Shown here one piece after another: positions 37,443-45,057 of a stretch of 64,000 bases of DNA. Under the pieces are notes generated by a model. The model saw only the letters and a list, made by a program, of their open reading frames with translations, was not told the origin of the DNA and did not search any database. This DNA comes from RI-153 sp963721725 (lineage in GTDB: Bacteria > Chloroflexota > Anaerolineae > Caldilineales > Caldilineaceae). How positions within the stretch are numbered: position 1 is the stretch's first letter; each line of letters opens with the position of its first letter. The stretch spans positions 124,001 to 188,000 of the forward strand of contig CAVRLX010000022.1 in NCBI GenBank assembly GCA_963721725.1, in the 5' to 3' direction. A program made the translations under genes and the position numbers.

Positions 37443-38737
37443 TGGGTTCTCTGTGAGAAGCGGGCAACACCATTAACGGCGCGGCGGATCGCTCTATTCG
37501 TGCGCTGGTGGCGCGCTCAGGTTGCCGCTGCGCAATCATAGCGGCGCGGGCCGACTGCACGGGGGACTGCGCTACTTGATCATGGCGCGTGAGCGCTTGT
37601 GTGGCCTTGGCCGGCGATGACGCATAAACTGTGCGTGTCTGGCGCAAAATTTTCGCAAAGTGGCGAGGGGGGCGTTGACCCGCCATATTTTGATCGGGCT
37701 GTGCGCGAACATGCGTGCGGAGAGCCGCCTGTTTTTCTCGCGGCGCGCGCTGTGTCGTCGTGGTTTGGGGCGATGTCGGTGTAAATCGCGCCCACTGCCG
37801 GGCAAGGGTTTCGGTCTCCACCACAGGCGTGATTCCCTGGCGACGCACAAAAGGCGGCAACGGCAGAGCGCTCAGCGGTTCGGCCAGAGAGAAGGGAGGG
37901 GCCATAGGTGACAAAGAAGACACACCGAGGGAAAGGGCTGGGGCGGGGCCGTGCCATTGTTCGACCCCACACAGGCGATTCGAAGGCAAACCCCTCTTCT
38001 CGAAACGCTTCTGCCCGCGCCCTTGGCTGGACCTGTGCAGATGGATCTGCACTCTCGCTGTCATCGTCGGGGGCGATGGTGGGCAACATGGCGGCTGTCC
38101 ACAAGTCTGAGGTGGGCACAAAGGCGCGACGTGCCGAACTATTGGCGGCAAAGCGCTGGGCATTGGCGGCAGTATCGCCTGCCCGTTGTGCAAAGGGCGC
38201 TAGGGGATTGGTCAGCGGCTCGGCTTGAACCATGTCGCGGGCATGGGCTTGCCGCGGCAAGGTTGCCAGCAATTCCGTACGCAGCCGTTGAGCTAAGTTG
38301 TGACGGTTGGGCATGGCTCGCGCCAACGCCTGATCTCTCTTTGACGTCTGCACCCGGTCGGTTGGCCTTGATTCCGCACTCCGCAGGGGCTGCGCGCGTT
38401 CGCCGGTCGTTGGCGTAAACGCTCCGGGGGCCAGCACGGGGTGCATCTCAAATGGGGGGCGAACATTCCGGGAATGGACGGGGCGATGCGGATCTAGGGC
38501 GTACGATTCTGCTCTATTCCCGAAAGACTGATCGCTGCCAAACGGCGATGCCGCGGTCACCATGCCCAGGCGCAGATCGCTAAAATCGCGCTGGAGCACG
38601 CTTTCCACAAGCGAGCGTGTGGCCGGTTCCCTCAGGTCGGGCATGGGGGCAAAGGTGCGCTTCGCCGGTGCCGAGGGAACCGGGCGCACCCCAGCGCTAG
38701 TCATGGGCAACGCCGGCGGCTGAATCGCTGCGCTCAC
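37348..38737 (-). CDS. Pro/Gln-rich eCIS-associated protein with one eCIScore-like motif (frameshifted)
   Basis: Translation starts at GTG overlapping the upstream stop (GTGA). The first frame (38737 to about 37950) reads SLVESVLQRDFSDLRLGMVT near residue 45, a lone copy of the DUF4157 leading motif, and then basic disordered sequence. Sense moves to a second frame near 37935-37990 (VSSLSPMAPPFSLAEPLSAL ... RQWARFTPTSPQTTTT) and runs to 37348, overlapping the DUF4157 gene by about 95 bp in another frame. Either this is a separate gene with one indel, or a broken junction that originally joined this protein to the next. No enzymatic domain is visible. Confidence 0.5.
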
Positions 38738-41700
38738 TTTTCGGTTTGGCCGCCCCTGAGCACGGCGTGGACTGTGGCGGCGGTCTGCTTGGGGCGCGCT
38801 GGGGGTGGCTGCACAAGACGGGATATCTTGACCTGTGGCGTGACTTGTTCAATGCGTCCTGTGCCCAATTCCAGCGATTGTGCCGCGGGCGCAGCGGTCT
38901 GTGCCAACTGGCGCAACGGCAGATCCAGGGCTGTAAAGCTTGCTTGGATGATCTCTTGCGGATCTTCGTTTCGTGTCCGTGGCAAGGCACGCTCTGGGCG
39001 TGGTTGCTCCAGCGTGGGGAGAGCAAAGCGTTCGTTGGCTTCATCCAGCGCGAAGATCGGCTCTGCTGCGCTGCTCTCCATGTCCCGTGTCGCCTCCGAT
39101 GACAGCCATTGGGTGGCGTGCCAACTCCGCGAAACCGGCTCCATGCCATATTGCCGGGTGCGCCGTGTCCAGAGATCGGCTGCCGCCTGGACCGTTGCCC
39201 CGGGTTCTAGCCGGGGTTCGGAGTGGCGCCCCTCTCCATTACGTGGGAACCTTCGTGCCTGCACAGGCTGCGCTGTTGACCCAACTATCCCAACTTGGCT
39301 GGGCACATTGGGAAAACGGGGAGATGGGAGCGCTGGCTGTCTGGTTCGATTGTGGGCGGTTGACGAGGAATCGGTCTGCGCTACTCTCTGCCTTGTAAGA
39401 TGATCTCGCCTTGTCCCGCTAAAATTACGTCGGACCCCAGGTCGCGAAAAGTCGGCGTGGCTCAGTGTCGCCAGTGTGCGTGATAACAAGGCCGTGCGCG
39501 GTGTCTTCACATTTGGGGATGCAGGCGCGGGCAGACTGCGCGCCAAGGGGCCTTCGCTTAAACTCTCGGCGCGTGTGCCGCTAAAATCGCGCTGGGCGAC
39601 GCGTTCCCACAGTGGGCGTGTAATGGATACCCTCGCCTGCGCCTCGTTGGCGCGGCTTTGATCCGGCGCGTCAGCCTGCGCCGTGGCCGTGATGGGCAAG
39701 CCAGGGCGTGGCGAATCTGTCGCTTGTCGAGGCGCTGGCGGGTTTACCAAGCGCTGGGCTTGGGCTGCGCGTGGGCGGGGGGGCTGGATGCGCTCAACTG
39801 CTTGCCGGAGTTGCGTGGCGGATGGCGTGAGGATCTCCGCCGCAACAGTCTGGGCAAAAGAGCGATCCGTGGCGGTGGTGTGGGCAAAGCGCTGCACAGC
39901 ATATTCCAGCGGTGACCACGTTGCCGTGAGGGCTGAAGGCCGCGGGTCGCTGGTTTCGGCGGGGAAATCTGGCCGCGTGATTGGCAATGGTTGTGTGTCG
40001 GGTTGCCAACTTTGCGAGATAGGCTCCACATGGCGTTGAAGAGCCGCGCGCTCGGCCAGGGCAGTGATGCGCTGCCCAAGCCCGCCTGGGGCGAGCCGTA
40101 TCGTCACGCTGGGCGGCGTTTCTCCAGTTGCCTGGGCTGGTTGTCGTTGCAGAGCAGCGGGCTGGCTCTTGTCGGTGGCTGCACTGCGACGGCTTAACGC
40201 TGCCAACGTGCGTGAAAGTCTTGCTGTGTGCCCATGTGGGGGGTGCGCCAAAGGCACGCTTCCGACATCGGGCCGGCGTGCGCGGGGCGGGGCCAATCCC
40301 TCGCCCTGGGTGGAAATGCGCGCTGCTTTTGGCGTCGCGGGGAGTCGTAGCGGGCCAGATGCCAGCGTGGCGGCGCGCGTACCGCCAAAATCGCGCTGGG
40401 CCACGCGCCGCCAAAGAGCGGGAGCGGCGGGCTGTGCGCGAAGCTGTGTTTGCGGAGATCGCTCTCGTTGCACTGTTTGGCGATTCGGCTCTGGGCTGAC
40501 AAAGGGAGCCAACTGTGAGCGGCTTCGCGTAAGTTGGTCAACGGCTCGGCGCGTCTCTGCGGTTGTGGGACTGTGCATCTCCATCGTGGCGGTCTGCGCT
40601 GGCAGCATTGACGCAGCGGCTTGGGCAAAACGCTGCACAGCCAGATCCAACGGGGTCCACTGCGCGGCCACGGCTGGGATTGGATCTGCGCTTTGGGTCG
40701 GAAAGGGGGGCTGTGTGGCAGGCACGATGGGCCACAAATCGGCGGTTTGCCAGCTTTGGGAGATCGGTTCAAGAGTGCGCTGGACGACGGATCGTTCGGC
40801 TAGTCTCTGCGAAAGGGTTGCCGTGTGTTGATGCGTGGGACGCACAGGCGCAGGGTCGGCAACGAGCCGGGTTGCGCTGGGCTGGCCCCCAGGCTCACCC
40901 TGGGCGAAAATGGCATCTGGTTTCGGCAGCCTGGGCGGCTTTATTGCCTCCGATCCCAAGCGGGCGGCGCGCGTATCGCTAAAATTGCGTTGGGCGATGC
41001 GTTTCCAGAGCGAGGGTGTCGTTTGACGTTGGGCCTGTACAGTGTATCCATTTCTATCTGGCTGTACGCTGGCAAGACGGGTTGCTCGCAGGCGTTCCTG
41101 TGGACGCCGCTCAATGGCCTGGTGGGTCTGTGTGGGCGTTGGCATTTCCACCGTGCCGATCTGGGTTGGCAGCGGCGTGGAAACGGTGGCTTGGGCAAAA
41201 CGCTGTACGGCCAGATCCAACGGTGACCAAACTGCATCGGTGACCGGGCGCAACGGCGCGTCGGTCTGAGGCGGCGAAAAATCTGGCCGCGCAGACGAAG
41301 CAAGGGCGGGTAAATCAGTGCTTTGCCATAACTGTGAGATAGCCTCCAGGCTGCGTTCTGCCAGAAAGGGCGGCTTGGGTGTGCGTGCGATGTCCCGTTG
41401 CCATACTGTGGGCGCAGGGCGCAATGGGTGGATCTGTAACTCGGCCAGTGTGTGGGCGCGCGGTGGCAAAGGCCGGGATGATGGCGTGGGCTGGCGTTGA
41501 ATCGTGGCGGTGCGCTGCCCTGGGGTTGGCTGCACACGGCGCGCCATGTGGACCGGCGCGAGTTGATCAGACAGGGGCTGCATGGCCGACGCGTCGGGCG
41601 GCGTGATGTCATCCTCGGTGCGCCAAGTCATTAACCGGCGCAGCGGCGGCAGCACAAAATCTGTGAGGGCCACAGGCAAAGAGTGGCGTGTTGCTGTCAA

Positions 41701-43020
41701 TGGATCACCGGGAGCGGGCGTCGGCCATGCCAGCGTTGATGGCTCACCTTGCTCCAAATAGGTTTGCTCGAGCGGTCGAGCCGCTTGGGGCTGGCGTTGG
41801 ATATAGCGTAACAGCGATTGGGGACGGCTCGCCAACATCTGCCCGGATGTGCTTTGGCGCAGGTGGGTCAGGCTGCGTTGGGCAATAGAGGGCGGCGCTG
41901 GCGGGCCAGAAGTGCGGCCCCAAAGGCGCGAAGCAGGTTGGCGGCTCTCTATTCTATGGGGGCGACGGTGTGTGGCGCGTCGACGTTTTACGAGGCGTTG
42001 AATGGTTGCCGCGTTTTCATCGGCAACCGGTTGAGCGAGCGAAAATTGGGCTGTGTCTGCGGCCGGATAGGTCGGAATCGAAGCGGCTAATTCATCAAAC
42101 AGGGGCGCGTCGGCGAAAAAGGCCAGATTTGAAACAGGATCTTCGTTATCCCCTGCAAAATGGGGTTCGCCGTCGCTGCTGTCGCCATCGTCCTCCTCGC
42201 TTGGCATGGAGAGGTATTCCACCTTGCGCGCATAGCGTCGGCGCTGGACGCGCGGCGACAGGGCGGCGGGATCAGATGGGGGCGGCTCCGGTGGTTGTGC
42301 GGCAGCGGCCGGCAGGTTGGGACGTTCCGCTGGCGTCGGCCATTGGGGTGGCATGGCTGGGCGTTGCGGCGCAGGAGCGGGTGGTATTCCGGGTAGCGGC
42401 GGGCTGGCGGCTTTGCGTTGGGCCTGGACGAAATCTGGCTCGGCAGAGGAGGATTGTGACCGAAAGAGGCGGGCTTCCTCAATACGTTTGCGGATGTCCT
42501 CCAGCGAGACGGGGCGCGGTGGCTCGGCCGGTTGCGCAGGTTGTGGCTGGCCTGTGCCGGGCGCGCCAGCCAGTGGCATGTCCAGTGGGTTGTCGCGTTC
42601 GCTTAGTTTGAACAATTCGCCCATGTTGTTGACCCCGATCTGGCTGCTGCGCGCCATTTCCGCCGAGAAGCGGTCAAAGAGATTGGGGTCAATCGTGCCA
42701 ACATTGGCTTGAAAAGAGACACTGCGCGTGACAATGCGGTGAAAGCGCTTCAAAATTGCCAGCGTAGAATTAAAGGTGAAAGAATCATGCTGGCGGTTTC
42801 GCAACAGACGACGCAGCAATGTACCTTTGGCTGGCGCGCCGTTGGCTCCCAACGCTTCTTGAATCCACGGTGAGAGCGAACGGGTGATGCGGTCGGCGGA
42901 GTGTGCCGCACGCAGCCGCAGCAGATTGCGCCCGCCGTCGGCCCTGCGCATCGGCTGCACAGCCGAAAGTGGATCGGCGGCATCGTCGAAATCATCAAAA
43001 GGGGGGAGCAGATCAGCCAT
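38734..43020 (-). CDS. Giant Pro/Gln/Arg-rich eCIS protein with degenerate eCIScore motifs (candidate ruler or cargo)
   Basis: This 1428-residue protein has a folded helical N-terminus of about 150 residues (NLLRLRAAHSADRITRSLSP, FTFNSTLAILKRFHRIVTRS, GVNNMGELFKLSE). A very long Pro-, Gln-, Arg- and Ala-rich region follows, predicted to be disordered. Within it the leading DUF4157 motif recurs in degraded form: LWKRIAQRNFSDTRAARLG, LWRRVAQRDFGGTRAATLA, LWERVAQRDFSGTRAESLS and RRNFSGTRRDHLT, alternating with SQSWQ-type and LDLAVQRFAQ motifs. No HELTH motif follows any of them. The gene starts 3 bp after the tube gene stop, in the operon position where a length-determining protein would be expected. 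No classical tape-measure protein was found in the locus. Confidence 0.6.
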   Translation of the reverse strand: MADLLPPFDDFDDAADPLSAVQPMRRADGGRNLLRLRAAHSADRITRSLSPWIQEALGANGAPAKGTLLRRLLRNRQHDSFTFNSTLAILKRFHRIVTRSVSFQANVGTIDPNLFDRFSAEMARSSQIGVNNMGELFKLSERDNPLDMPLAGAPGTGQPQPAQPAEPPRPVSLEDIRKRIEEARLFRSQSSSAEPDFVQAQRKAASPPLPGIPPAPAPQRPAMPPQWPTPAERPNLPAAAAQPPEPPPSDPAALSPRVQRRRYARKVEYLSMPSEEDDGDSSDGEPHFAGDNEDPVSNLAFFADAPLFDELAASIPTYPAADTAQFSLAQPVADENAATIQRLVKRRRATHRRPHRIESRQPASRLWGRTSGPPAPPSIAQRSLTHLRQSTSGQMLASRPQSLLRYIQRQPQAARPLEQTYLEQGEPSTLAWPTPAPGDPLTATRHSLPVALTDFVLPPLRRLMTWRTEDDITPPDASAMQPLSDQLAPVHMARRVQPTPGQRTATIQRQPTPSSRPLPPRAHTLAELQIHPLRPAPTVWQRDIARTPKPPFLAERSLEAISQLWQSTDLPALASSARPDFSPPQTDAPLRPVTDAVWSPLDLAVQRFAQATVSTPLPTQIGTVEMPTPTQTHQAIERRPQERLRATRLASVQPDRNGYTVQAQRQTTPSLWKRIAQRNFSDTRAARLGSEAIKPPRLPKPDAIFAQGEPGGQPSATRLVADPAPVRPTHQHTATLSQRLAERSVVQRTLEPISQSWQTADLWPIVPATQPPFPTQSADPIPAVAAQWTPLDLAVQRFAQAAASMLPAQTATMEMHSPTTAETRRAVDQLTRSRSQLAPFVSPEPNRQTVQRERSPQTQLRAQPAAPALWRRVAQRDFGGTRAATLASGPLRLPATPKAARISTQGEGLAPPRARRPDVGSVPLAHPPHGHTARLSRTLAALSRRSAATDKSQPAALQRQPAQATGETPPSVTIRLAPGGLGQRITALAERAALQRHVEPISQSWQPDTQPLPITRPDFPAETSDPRPSALTATWSPLEYAVQRFAHTTATDRSFAQTVAAEILTPSATQLRQAVERIQPPRPRAAQAQRLVNPPAPRQATDSPRPGLPITATAQADAPDQSRANEAQARVSITRPLWERVAQRDFSGTRAESLSEGPLARSLPAPASPNVKTPRTALLSRTLATLSHADFSRPGVRRNFSGTRRDHLTRQRVAQTDSSSTAHNRTRQPALPSPRFPNVPSQVGIVGSTAQPVQARRFPRNGEGRHSEPRLEPGATVQAAADLWTRRTRQYGMEPVSRSWHATQWLSSEATRDMESSAAEPIFALDEANERFALPTLEQPRPERALPRTRNEDPQEIIQASFTALDLPLRQLAQTAAPAAQSLELGTGRIEQVTPQVKISRLVQPPPARPKQTAATVHAVLRGGQTEK

Positions 43021-43022
43021 AA

Positions 43023-43469
43023 TTAACTCGCTGTCTCCATCTCAAATCCGCTATGGACCAATTCAATGGATTCCATTGCCAGCTCGTCGGACTCGACTTT
43101 TAGATCGGGGCCAGTCCATTTAATCGGGTAGGCACGGCGCACATGCCAGCGGTACATCACCTGTCCCGATTCGTTTGCCATTTCAATCGTAATATTTTTG
43201 AGATCGGGCTTTACCGTGCCGGCCGCCACATTTTTGAAGAGCCAATCCCACATGGCAAGGCTAATAAGGCCGCGTTTGAGGGTGATGTTGGAAAATTTAA
43301 CCCCCTTGGGCAGATAATGGACGGTGTCGTTGCGCCCTCCTTCGGTGATGGTCTCAAACTCGCGGTCAACGGTCAGCCCGCCGCATTCGACAAATTCACC
43401 GACGCCCATTCCGTCAAGACTGACCAAAAAGCGCCATGTGAGCGGTCGATGGGAAATGATCTGTGCCAT
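43023..43469 (-). CDS. gp19-like tube protein, third paralogue
   Basis: The start MAQIISHRPLTWRFLVSLDG is preferred because AGGAAAG precedes it and it follows the upstream stop by 8 bp; a start 10 codons earlier would overlap the small gene. Family features are GMGVGEFVECGGLTVDREFE, NITLKRGLISLAMWDWLFK, RWHVRRAYPIKWTGPDL and a final ESIELVHSGFEM strand. T4 gp19-type proteins form the hexameric inner tube rings. In eCIS, minor paralogues form the specialised ring between baseplate hub and tube, which is the probable role here. Confidence 0.85.
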   Translation of the reverse strand: MAQIISHRPLTWRFLVSLDGMGVGEFVECGGLTVDREFETITEGGRNDTVHYLPKGVKFSNITLKRGLISLAMWDWLFKNVAAGTVKPDLKNITIEMANESGQVMYRWHVRRAYPIKWTGPDLKVESDELAMESIELVHSGFEMETAS

Positions 43470-43477
43470 ACGCTTTC

Positions 43478-43669
43478 CTAGCTGGTCCAGCCGGACCATT
43501 GATTCAGACGGCCTCTGCGTTCTTGCTCTATCATCAGATCGCGCCGCAACCGTTCGTAGACTTTTTCAGCGATCAGGCGCAGATCGATGTCATCCAGATC
43601 GTCGAGGTTGAGCGAGCGCAACTCGTCTTCAATATTGTCGTGGGATTGGGCGGTTTCGTCTGTGAGCAT
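43478..43669 (-). CDS. Small acidic/helical eCIS protein with KVY-R-L-E-R motif
   Basis: This 63-residue protein has an acidic first half (DNIEDELRSLNLDDLDDIDL) and a basic helix RLIAEKVYERLRRDLMIEQE. The helix closely matches the last residues of the DUF4157 protein at 34305-37442 (LADKVYPLIKRMLSLERDR). It lies between two tube paralogues, 12 bp after the previous stop, so it is probably expressed. The shared helix suggests a common docking site on the particle. No database family is claimed. Confidence 0.6.
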   Translation of the reverse strand: MLTDETAQSHDNIEDELRSLNLDDLDDIDLRLIAEKVYERLRRDLMIEQERRGRLNQWSGWTS

Positions 43670-43681
43670 GGTATCCCTGGC

Positions 43682-44155
43682 TTACCCGGCGCGGTGGGTG
43701 ATGCTTTCGTAGACCAGGGTGACATCTTCAAATGCAAAGTCACTGCCGCCGCTGTCAAAACTCGGCCCCGTCACTTTGGAAGGCCAGGCCCGGATCAGAT
43801 CCCAGCGCATGGCGACTTTGCTGTGATCGCGCTGATAGAGAAGTACCGAGCAATTTTTGCGCGCCTCGGAGTAATTGCCATTTTCCACTTCCAAATACCA
43901 TTTCCAAAAAAGAAGGTCAGTCACCAGTCCGCGTTTGAGGGTGAGTGGCTCCCATTTGCTGCGCCCTGGAAAGTACTGTGTCTTCAACTGGAAGTTATTG
44001 TCCACATATTTGTGTTCAATCGTGGCGCGCTCCAAGCCCAGGCCGTTGATCTCGGTGATCCAGGCCACGATATCGCTTTTTATCTGCAAGGCGAACTGGT
44101 AGGTTAGCAGCGGATCGGCAGTATTGGTGGGCAATGACAGGGGGGCATTTGTCAC
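43682..44155 (-). CDS. gp19-like tube protein, second paralogue
   Basis: This 157-residue protein starts at GTG with GAAAGGAAG upstream. Tube-family features are LLTYQFALQIKSDIVAWITE, GLGLERATIEHKYVDNNFQL, PLTLKRGLVTDLLFWKWYLE and RAWPSKVTGPSFDSGGSDFA, ending in a FEDVTLVYESI strand. It has the conserved WPSKVTGP signature of eCIS tube proteins, as does the main tube gene at 46716-47195. It is probably a tube initiator or minor ring component, by analogy with Cis5. Confidence 0.88.
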   Translation of the reverse strand: MTNAPLSLPTNTADPLLTYQFALQIKSDIVAWITEINGLGLERATIEHKYVDNNFQLKTQYFPGRSKWEPLTLKRGLVTDLLFWKWYLEVENGNYSEARKNCSVLLYQRDHSKVAMRWDLIRAWPSKVTGPSFDSGGSDFAFEDVTLVYESITHRAG

Positions 44156-44181
44156 GGCGGGCTTCCTTTCTCCAACAGAAA

Positions 44182-44367
44182 TTAGCTACGCAACGAATCA
44201 TTCAGCCTGCGGTTGATGTTGGCGATCTGGTGGATCCAGACCTGCCGTTCCTTATGTTCCATGGTCATGATCTGCTCGTGCGGCCAATGGAAGTGATAGG
44301 CAATATAGGCTACCTCCTCACGCAGGCGGTCGAGGGGGTAGCCGTCTACCCCCCCAGGTCGGCCAGA
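44182..44367 (-). CDS. DUF6760 segment, -1 frame extension of the tail assembly chaperone
   Basis: This open frame has no ATG, GTG or TTG between the TGA at 44370-44368 and the conserved domain; the first ATG comes inside it. The sequence (YPLDRLREEVAYIAYHFHWP then EQIMTMEHKERQVWIHQIAN) matches the DUF6760 family found in eCIS loci. It overlaps the end of the upstream gene (44346-44711) and is exactly in its -1 frame. A start at the internal ATG would remove the conserved N-terminal half. It is most simply made as a C-terminal extension through a -1 frameshift at the G7 run, or it is one gene with a missing G in the assembly. Confidence 0.7.
   Translation of the reverse strand, partial: SGRPGGVDGYPLDRLREEVAYIAYHFHWPHEQIMTMEHKERQVWIHQIANINRRLNDSLRS
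44346..44355 (-). other. Candidate programmed -1 ribosomal frameshift site
   Basis: On the minus strand the zero frame reads CTG GGG GGG TAG. G GGG GGG fits the X XXY YYZ slippery pattern, followed at once by the stop. A one-base slip gives GGG GGG GTA GAC and enters the DUF6760 frame. The stretch GGGGGTAGACGGCTACCCCC (44353-44334) is a perfect 8-bp inverted repeat with a 4-nt loop around the site. Confidence 0.5.
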
Positions 44368-44711
44368 TCAATGGCGAACTGCGCGCCACAGTCGGGGCAG
44401 GTAACCTGAATGGTGGTGCGGCCTTCTTCGTTGATGGTGCGATAGAGGGCCTGTAAATAGGCCAGATCGGCGGCGAAAAGATTTTCCACAATCTGCGGCG
44501 TAAGCGATTCCAGCGTGCCCAGGCGTGTAATGACACGCGCCAGCAAGGTGATGACCAAATAAGCTTGATTGGAGCGCACACGCATATCGCGCAGCGGGGC
44601 GATTTCATCCATCGCTGTCGCTAGGCGCATGGAACCTTTCTTGTGGACGTTGCCATCGGCGTCAATGTAGCCCATGGGCAGTGTAAATTCAAATTCAGTC
44701 TGAAAACTCAT
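44346..44711 (-). CDS. Phage-tail assembly chaperone-like protein with zinc-binding CxxC
   Basis: This 121-residue protein starts at ATG with GGGAG 7 bp upstream. The N-terminal strand (TEFEFTLPMGYIDADGNVHK) and the helical middle (LRDMRVRSNQAYLVITLLAR, GTLESLTPQIVENLFAADLA) resemble the Mu gp41/TAC family present in eCIS clusters. It ends with VTCPDCGAQFAIDLADLGG, a single CxxC (Cys105 and Cys108) that may bind zinc in a dimer. Tailed phages often express such chaperones with a -1 frameshifted longer form. The DUF6760 open frame lies in the -1 frame here. Confidence 0.75.
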   Translation of the reverse strand: MSFQTEFEFTLPMGYIDADGNVHKKGSMRLATAMDEIAPLRDMRVRSNQAYLVITLLARVITRLGTLESLTPQIVENLFAADLAYLQALYRTINEEGRTTIQVTCPDCGAQFAIDLADLGG

Positions 44712-44814
44712 CGACGAACTCCCGATAGATCTATGGTGGTCCGTGCCGCCGTTTTGTCAAGGCGATCAAGTGGGTGGCAACGGCAAAAGAACAGCTGTGT
44801 GGGCAACGGAAATA

Positions 44815-44897
44815 TCTGTATACGGGTGCGACGCACTCGCCAGGCGTAGATTGGGTGCGAAAAACTGTGTGGCGAATACGTCGCACCCTAGACTTTA
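44815..44897. repeat. Palindromic intergenic element, copy 3 (variant arms)
   Basis: Left arm GGGTGCGACGCACTCGCCA (44824-44842) pairs with TGGCGAATACGTCGCACCC (44870-44888) with two mismatches. The outer flanks TATCTGTATA and TATAGATA also pair. The arm tip CTCGCCA matches copy 5 rather than copies 1 and 2. Confidence 0.8.
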
Positions 44898-44958
44898 TAG
44901 ATACAAGTAGCTTAAGTATATCTATAAATAGAACGGCTGCCAAAAGGTAAAATCGATC

Positions 44959-45051
44959 GTAACTATTCAGGTGCGACGCACGGGTCAGGAGGGGCTTCAG
45001 GGTTGTAGCCTAATTCAGACCCGTGCGTCGCACCTGAAGCTGTATAGTTAC
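44959..45051. repeat. Palindromic intergenic element, copy 4 (inverted orientation)
   Basis: Left arm CAGGTGCGACGCACGGGTC (44968-44986) and right arm GACCCGTGCGTCGCACCTG (45018-45036) are perfectly complementary. Flanks GTAACTATT and GCTGTATAGTTAC extend it. The loop, read on the minus strand (TTAGGCTACAACCCTGAAG), is homologous to the plus-strand loops of copies 1 and 2, so this copy is inverted. Confidence 0.88.
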
Positions 45052-45057
45052 AATCGG

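Larger units (their letters stand above)
44712..45057. other. Non-coding gap with two palindromic elements
   Basis: The 346 bp between the MidA-like gene and the tail assembly chaperone hold no plausible gene. They contain two palindromic elements of different arm type (44815-44897 and 44959-45051), the only place in the window with two copies. Short ORFs here are by-products of the palindromes. Confidence 0.7.
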
